From Halomonas sp. KAO (GTDB lineage: Bacteria > Pseudomonadota > Gammaproteobacteria > Pseudomonadales > Halomonadaceae), in the NCBI RefSeq assembly GCF_015595025.1, contig NZ_JADNRL010000009.1, positions 62,001-126,000 on the forward strand: a stretch of 64,000 nt of DNA, given 5' to 3'. The translations under genes and the position numbers were made by a program. The notes under the pieces were generated by a model. The model saw nothing but the letters and a program-made list of their open reading frames with translations. It searched no databases and was not told the origin of the DNA. Shown here piece by piece: positions 59,600 through 64,000 of this stretch. Each line of letters starts with the position of its first letter. The stretch's first letter is position 1.

Positions 59600-60574
59600 T
59601 CAGGCCTCGGCGCTGGCCTCAAGCTCGCTTTGACGGGCGAAATGGTGGCGCGCGAAGTCAACCCGCGCCTGGGCAGCCACACCCTCCGGTTGCTTCTCGA
59701 CCAGGTCGAGGCGACGCCTCAATCCTTCGCCGTTGGCCATCTGGATCGCCAGCCCGGGCCGGGCGTTGAGTTCCAGCAGCATGGGGCCCTGATCGCGATC
59801 GAGCACCATGTCGGTACCCAGATAGCCGAGCCCGGTCATCTCATAGCAACCGGCGGCCAGCAGCAGCAGGGTAGGCCAGTCGGGAATGCTCAGGCTGGCC
59901 AGTTCATGACCGGTGTCGGGATGGTCGTGACGCGTGCGATCGAACTGAACCCCTCGGATGGCGGTGCCGGAGGCGATATCGAGTCCCACGCCTACCGCAC
60001 CCTGGTGAAGGTTGGCCTTGCCGTCCGAGGCAGCGGTGGAGAGGCGCATCATCGCCATGACCGGGTAGCCCTTGAACACGATGACCCGGATATCCGGCAC
60101 CCCCTCGTAGGTGTACTCGGAGAGGCTTTCATCAAAGTTGATCAATGCTTCGATCAGCGCCACATCCGGGGCGCCGCCCAGGGAGTAGAGTCCGGAGAGG
60201 ATATTGGAGACGTGTCGCTCGACATCCGACAGGCTCATGCGTACGCCGCTGGGCTTGATATAGTCTCCCCCCTCGACCCGCTCCACCACCAGGATGCCCT
60301 TGCCACCGCTGCCCTTGGCGGGCTTGATCACGAACCCCTGCTGGCCGGCAAGCAGCTCACCGATATGCTTGACGCCGAACTGGGTGGTGACGGTGCCGAT
60401 CAGTGCCGGCGTGGTGATACCGAAGCGTTCGGCGAGCAGCTTGGTCTGCAGCTTGTCATCCACCAGCGGATAGAGACGGCGATTGTTATAGCGTCCGATA
60501 TAGCGGATGTTGCGGCGATTCATGCCGATGATGCCCTTGGCGCGCAGCTTGCCGGGTGTCGTCCATTCACGCAT
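59600..60574 (-). CDS. RimK-like alpha-L-glutamate ligase family protein
   Basis: ATP-grasp ligase of 324 residues. ATP-binding parts are FVIKPAKGSGGKGILVVERV, DIRVIVFKGYPVMAMMRLS and the metal-binding MLLELNARPGLAIQMAN. The N-terminus with KLRAKGIIGMNRRNIRYIGR and YNNRRLYPLVDDK is specific to the group that is always found with the 7TM inactive transglutaminase. Such enzymes are predicted to join amino acids to a peptide or protein; the substrate is unknown. It starts five bases after the stop of its partner, indicating one operon. Confidence 0.9.
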   Translation of the reverse strand: MREWTTPGKLRAKGIIGMNRRNIRYIGRYNNRRLYPLVDDKLQTKLLAERFGITTPALIGTVTTQFGVKHIGELLAGQQGFVIKPAKGSGGKGILVVERVEGGDYIKPSGVRMSLSDVERHVSNILSGLYSLGGAPDVALIEALINFDESLSEYTYEGVPDIRVIVFKGYPVMAMMRLSTAASDGKANLHQGAVGVGLDIASGTAIRGVQFDRTRHDHPDTGHELASLSIPDWPTLLLLAAGCYEMTGLGYLGTDMVLDRDQGPMLLELNARPGLAIQMANGEGLRRRLDLVEKQPEGVAAQARVDFARHHFARQSELEASAEA

Positions 60575-60579
60575 GACTC

Positions 60580-62085
60580 TCAATCCTCGGTGACCGGCTT
60601 GAAGCGGCGTAGCTCCAGCAGGCGATACCCGGTGTAGTTGCCGATCATCAGGATCAGCGCCATCAGGATCAGCTGGACCCCCAGGAAGTTGAAGGTGATA
60701 TGGCGTACCCAGGGATTGTTCATGGCCAGAAACGCCAGAACCGCGGTGAACAGGCTGCCACCGCCCTGGATCAACACCTCCTTCGGACCCTCCTCCTCCC
60801 ACAGGATCGACATACGCTCGATGGTCCAGGAGAGAATGATCATCGGGAAGAAGGTGATGGTCAGGCCGGCATTGAGCCCGAAGCGGTAGGCGAGCACCGA
60901 GAACACGGAAATGATGCCGATTACGGTGATAATCACCGCCGTTACCCGCGCCACCAGCAACAGGTTGAGGTACGACAGGTAGCTGCGGATCACCAGGCCG
61001 ACGGCGACCACCAGCAAGAAGCCGATCAGGCCGGTGGCCAGGCTCGTCTGGATAAAGGCCAGGGCGATCAGCACCGGCATGAAGGTGCCCGAGGTCTTGA
61101 TCCCCACCAGCAGTCGGAGCAGCACCACCACCAGCGCGCCGATCGGAATCAGCAGGATCGTCTGAAACAGTGCCTGCTCCTCGAGCGGCAGGCTGTGAAT
61201 GGAGAAGTTGAGCAGGGTATCCTCGGCGAGCTGGTTGCGAACCGCCGCGGCGGCCGGCTGATTGCGAACCAGCATCGAGAAGCTGACCCTCGAGTTGCTC
61301 CCTCCCTGAACCTCGAGCACCGCCTGGCCGTTGCCCTCCCAGATCAACAGGTTGTCGGGGCGTCCCTGGGCACCGGTTGCCGGGTCGAAGAGCGCCCAGC
61401 GCTTGCCATCAAACACCTGGACCCAGCTGGTGAGTGACTGGCGTCGCCGTCCATCCTCGAGCAGCAGGCCGCTGACCTCCCGGGCCGGCACGCCGGCCTG
61501 GTTGAGCAGCCGGACGAGGAGGGGCGTGCGCTCGAACTGGGTCAACAGCAGGCGGGCATTCTCGCCCTGGCGCTCCTCGTTGAAGTCATGCAGCAGCTCG
61601 CGGGCGAAGGTGAAGGGATCCGCACTGCGGCCCCAGGCGCGCTCGATCATCTGGGTGGCGGCCGTATCATAGGGCCGCTCCCAGACAATATCGCGGCGTG
61701 GCGGCGGGTTATCCAGGCGAGGAGGGCGGCTGTCCGGCGCCACCAGGACCTGGGCGGTGTAGTAGAGCTGCTGGGAGCCGGTGGCCTCTCGGATCGACCA
61801 CTGGGCGCGCCTGCCGCCATCCTCTTCCACGAAGGAGAGGCCGTAGCCGGGCGAGGCCGTATGCTCGGTAAGCAGTCGAAAGCCCTCCTGAGTCGAGGGG
61901 AGCGCCATGTCCACCAGAACCGGATCGCCCAGTGCCGTGAAATTGACCTGAGCTTCCACTTCCCACACCTGGCGCTGCTCACCCGGCGTCCAGGGTACCT
62001 CGAGCTGATAGTGGCGATGCAGGGTCATGGCGATGCCGGCCAGCAACAGAACGCCAACCAGCAGATAGAAAGGCAGTCGTGACAT
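60580..62085 (-). CDS. Inactive transglutaminase-like domain fused to seven membrane helices
   Basis: A 501-residue inner-membrane protein. One N-terminal helix (LPFYLLVGVLLLAGIAMTL), a periplasmic transglutaminase-like domain up to about residue 250, then seven helices from TILLIPIGALVVVLLRLLVG to the end. In the domain the family catalytic cysteine is replaced (FERTPLLVRLLNQAGVPARE) and the histidine too (LTSWVQVFDGKRW), with only the aspartate kept (LFDPATG), so it should bind rather than cut or link peptides. It is co-transcribed with the ATP-grasp ligase and the retropepsin-like lipoprotein. Confidence 0.9.
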   Translation of the reverse strand: MSRLPFYLLVGVLLLAGIAMTLHRHYQLEVPWTPGEQRQVWEVEAQVNFTALGDPVLVDMALPSTQEGFRLLTEHTASPGYGLSFVEEDGGRRAQWSIREATGSQQLYYTAQVLVAPDSRPPRLDNPPPRRDIVWERPYDTAATQMIERAWGRSADPFTFARELLHDFNEERQGENARLLLTQFERTPLLVRLLNQAGVPAREVSGLLLEDGRRRQSLTSWVQVFDGKRWALFDPATGAQGRPDNLLIWEGNGQAVLEVQGGSNSRVSFSMLVRNQPAAAAVRNQLAEDTLLNFSIHSLPLEEQALFQTILLIPIGALVVVLLRLLVGIKTSGTFMPVLIALAFIQTSLATGLIGFLLVVAVGLVIRSYLSYLNLLLVARVTAVIITVIGIISVFSVLAYRFGLNAGLTITFFPMIILSWTIERMSILWEEEGPKEVLIQGGGSLFTAVLAFLAMNNPWVRHITFNFLGVQLILMALILMIGNYTGYRLLELRRFKPVTED

Positions 62086-62120
62086 GGGGCTTCCTTGGCA
62101 GAGGGCGACGGATGCGCGCC

Positions 62121-62972
62121 TCAGTGCGTTTCGTTGTCGAGGTCGGCGTCATTCTCGTGGCGCTCGGCTTCCGATGCCGGGCGCCCGCCGGGAAATTCGG
62201 GGCGCGGGTGAAGGTACCGCTCGGCCACATCGATGACGGCGATATCCAGCAGGAAGCGCCTGCCCAGCAGGGCCGGAAAGTCGAGATGAGTGCGATCACT
62301 CAGCGTGAACTCTACCGGCTCACGGATCGACCCCAGGGTCATCATCAGGGTCACCACCGGCCGTGACTCCTCACCGGTCGCCTGGATGATACGTACGCGG
62401 CGCTCGATGGGGGCTTCGATCCACTCATCCCGTACCGCCTCGACGACTACGTCGTCGTCTGCCAGGCCCAGCTTGAAGCGGACCCAGTTTTCGCCGTCAC
62501 GCTCGAATCGGGTGATCTCCCGGGCGGAGAGCGACGAGGTATTGGCGCCGGAGTCGATACGCGCCTTGAGATAGGTGCCGACATCGGGCAATCCGATCCA
62601 TTCGCTGCTGCCAAGGACAGCCTTGTTGCCGATCCCGAGCTCATCGGCCGCGCACTCGCGTCTAACGACCACTGGGCCGGAGTCATTGTCATCGAGCCGA
62701 TCCAGGCGACCGTTCATGCCGCGCAACAGCGAACCGACCTCGCGCACATCGCCGATCAGGAGGTCCTGGCGGCTCGTAACGGACGATAGCTCGGTATCCA
62801 GCCGGGTGTTGTCGCAACTGGCAAGCAGCGTCTCTTCCAGCGCATTCATGCGCTGATGAAAGTCGGTCGAGGACAGGGTGGGGGGTGGCGTCGGCTTTTC
62901 CGTCAGCGCGACACAACCGGAAAGCACGATGGCGGACGCTGCGAGCGTCGCACTCAGCAGAGGATGGGGCAT
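62121..62972 (-). CDS. Retropepsin-like (RimB-type) protease, lipoprotein
   Basis: A 283-residue exported protein. The lipobox is VLSGC near residue 20 of the start at 62972 (PHPLLSATLAASAIVLSGCV), so it is anchored to a membrane by lipid. Residues 25-110 are a charged helical linker. The C-terminal domain is of the DUF785 group once called ATP-dependent zinc protease and now seen as a retropepsin fold: the active-site-like loop is ARIDSGANTSSLSA, followed by FPALLGRRFLLDIAVIDV. It comes first in the operon with the 7TM transglutaminase and the RimK-like ligase. Confidence 0.88.
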   Translation of the reverse strand: MPHPLLSATLAASAIVLSGCVALTEKPTPPPTLSSTDFHQRMNALEETLLASCDNTRLDTELSSVTSRQDLLIGDVREVGSLLRGMNGRLDRLDDNDSGPVVVRRECAADELGIGNKAVLGSSEWIGLPDVGTYLKARIDSGANTSSLSAREITRFERDGENWVRFKLGLADDDVVVEAVRDEWIEAPIERRVRIIQATGEESRPVVTLMMTLGSIREPVEFTLSDRTHLDFPALLGRRFLLDIAVIDVAERYLHPRPEFPGGRPASEAERHENDADLDNETH

Positions 62973-63143
62973 GGGGAAGGACACTTCCTTTGGATAGTCT
63001 GGCGATGATAAGGAGTCGCCGAGGACCTTGTCCAACCTGGAGGCATCTTGCCAGGCTGAAGCGCATGGGTATCAAGAGGCTTGCGAGAGCTTCGTATCAC
63101 TAAATTTAACATGTATGCACACCAATTAATGTATATTCCTCTT

Positions 63144-63160
63144 CATAACAATCAGTTATG
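63144..63160. promoter_or_regulatory. Operator-like inverted repeat in the boundary region
   Basis: CATAAC (63144-63149), spacer AATCA, GTTATG (63155-63160): a perfect six-base inverted repeat in AT-rich DNA, of the size used by dimeric repressors. Owner unknown. Confidence 0.35.
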
Positions 63161-63415
63161 TGAGATTTCGTGTCAACTCAGTACACGCGCTCCTTTCTAT
63201 ATAGGTGGTCTCCTACCCGGTAAGAGCGAGACTGCTACATCCCCGCGATACGGCCTCGCTCGATGACCACGTAGCTGACAGCGCTGCAACCGTTTCTAAC
63301 CCCTGCTCTCATCAATGGCGAAAACCATTCGCAGTGGCGGCCCTTGAGTTGAACGTGCTCTGGTGACAAACCTGCCTCGAAGGGGTTTGGTATCCTTCAG
63401 AAGGAAAAAGTGACA

Positions 63416-63436
63416 CCTACCTAAGTGCTTAGTAGG
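63416..63436. other. Imperfect palindrome upstream of the methyltransferase gene
   Basis: CCTA, a bulged C, CTAAG (63416-63425), TG, CTTAGTAGG (63428-63436): nine paired bases with one bulge, 65 bases before the next start codon. It could be an operator or a recombination site. Confidence 0.35.
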
Positions 63437-63500
63437 CTTACAAAAGATAACGATCTATGGGCTTCCTAGGGAGCCCGCACTCAGGGAGCAACACCCCCAT

Positions 63501-64000
63501 ATGGCCTTCGACCAAACCTATTGCATGGATACTCTCGCCGCCGCCACTCGGCCTGAAGCGGACAGCAGTGAGTTCATCTATGCCTTCCTTGATGCCTACG
63601 GATTTCCCAAGGCGACTATCACCCAGGTCCGCAATGACGGACAGCGCAACGTGGCCAGCCGCAAGACGGAAGGACACGTTGCGCTGAAGAACTGGCTCTA
63701 CTTCATGCCGGTGCGCCAGGGAGAGAGCATCCATGAGGCGTTGCAGGTGCTGGCCGACGAGGACGAGCCTGCCCGGCACAGGTGCCGCTTCCTGATGGTG
63801 ACGGACTTCCGTGAGCTGACGGCGCTGGACACCAAGACCGATGAGCGCCTGGAGGTTGGGTTCAGTGAGCTGGCGACCCAATACCTGTTCTTTGCCCCTA
63901 TGGCGGGTCTGGAGCGCACCAAGCACTTCGAGGAGGCGTCTGCCGACTTAAAGGCGGCGGCCAAGATGGGGCGGCTGTTCGACCGCCTGAAGGAGGTCAA
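63501..64000 (+). CDS. N-terminal part of a large class I DNA methyltransferase (type II restriction-modification-like, partial)
   Basis: An open frame from ATG 63501 to the right edge, 166 codons so far. The N-terminus resembles large adenine-specific DNA methyltransferase or combined restriction-modification proteins: FDQTYCMDTLAAATRPEADS, EFIYAFLDAYGFPKATITQV, VALKNWLYFMPVRQG, RFLMVTDFRELTALDTKTDE and ADLKAAAKMGRLFDRLKEV. The catalytic SAM and NPPY motifs would lie beyond the window. A ribosome-binding site (AGGGAG) is 12 bases upstream, so the start is only probable. Flanking AT-rich DNA points to acquisition. Assignment rests on recall of the family N-terminus. Confidence 0.6.
   Translation, partial: MAFDQTYCMDTLAAATRPEADSSEFIYAFLDAYGFPKATITQVRNDGQRNVASRKTEGHVALKNWLYFMPVRQGESIHEALQVLADEDEPARHRCRFLMVTDFRELTALDTKTDERLEVGFSELATQYLFFAPMAGLERTKHFEEASADLKAAAKMGRLFDRLKEV

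Larger units (their letters stand above)
62973..63500. other. Non-coding, AT-rich boundary region
   Basis: No convincing gene is found in these 528 bases. From about 63100 to 63200 the sequence is visibly richer in A and T than the rest of the window. It holds two inverted repeats listed separately. No tRNA end, integrase or obvious attachment-site duplication is seen. Confidence 0.6.

Noticed and set aside
63438-63926. A 162-codon minus-strand frame at the right edge
   Set aside because: It lies opposite the methyltransferase-like frame, which has coherent family-like sequence; the minus frame has none.

Overview
The window looks like chromosomal DNA of a halophilic gammaproteobacterium, most likely Halomonas or a close relative (Halomonadaceae). 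This is inferred from high GC, dense short operons, the gammaproteobacterial orders gloB-yafS-rnhA-dnaQ and yccA-tusDCB-tusE, and protein sequences that read like that family. No rRNA genes, insertion sequences or CRISPR arrays are visible. There is one tRNA (Ser, anticodon TGA).

Layout. 1-6.3 kb: the N-terminus of a membrane sensor, then a yejABEF-type peptide/microcin importer. 6.4-11.3 kb: mltD, gloB, then divergently a yafS-like methyltransferase, rnhA, dnaQ and nudC. 11.6-20.6 kb: an SCP2 protein, sohB, an ArsR-type repressor, prpE, yhhQ behind a clear preQ1-I riboswitch, an esterase, an orphan NMT1/THI5-like periplasmic protein and the K+/H+ antiporter nhaP2. 20.6-24.8 kb: tRNA-Ser, yaeQ, a Nudix enzyme, yccA, the tRNA 2-thiolation relay tusDCB-tusE, and acpH.

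24.8-36.4 kb is a formate respiration module. On the minus strand, DUF3305, DUF3306, a polyferredoxin, a TorD-like chaperone, a small Tat protein and the three formate dehydrogenase subunits lead into a DUF1244 gene and the molybdopterin genes moaB and moeA. fdhD, the sulfurtransferase needed to activate the enzyme, is divergent. 36.4-41 kb pairs an XRE-cupin regulator and an HDAC-family deacetylase against a divergent Pat-type lysine acetyltransferase. 41-50.6 kb holds pdxH, azlCD, cytochrome b561 and c', wrbA/arsC, mgtC, a membrane-anchored cyclotransferase domain, the sulfite/nitrite reductase-DUF934 pair and a MATE pump. 50.6-55.2 kb has metH and nfuA.

55.3-57.8 kb is the most unusual stretch: a KfrA-like coiled-coil DNA-binding protein divergent from a tyrosine recombinase. 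Between them lie an AT-rich palindromic operator and a heptanucleotide repeat that duplicates the ribosome-binding site. 57.8-63 kb contains sufE, a zur-hisI-yidD operon and a retropepsin / inactive transglutaminase-7TM / RimK-like ATP-grasp trio. From about 63.0 kb base composition drops and a large DNA methyltransferase gene begins that runs off the window, probably the edge of a restriction-modification or defence island.
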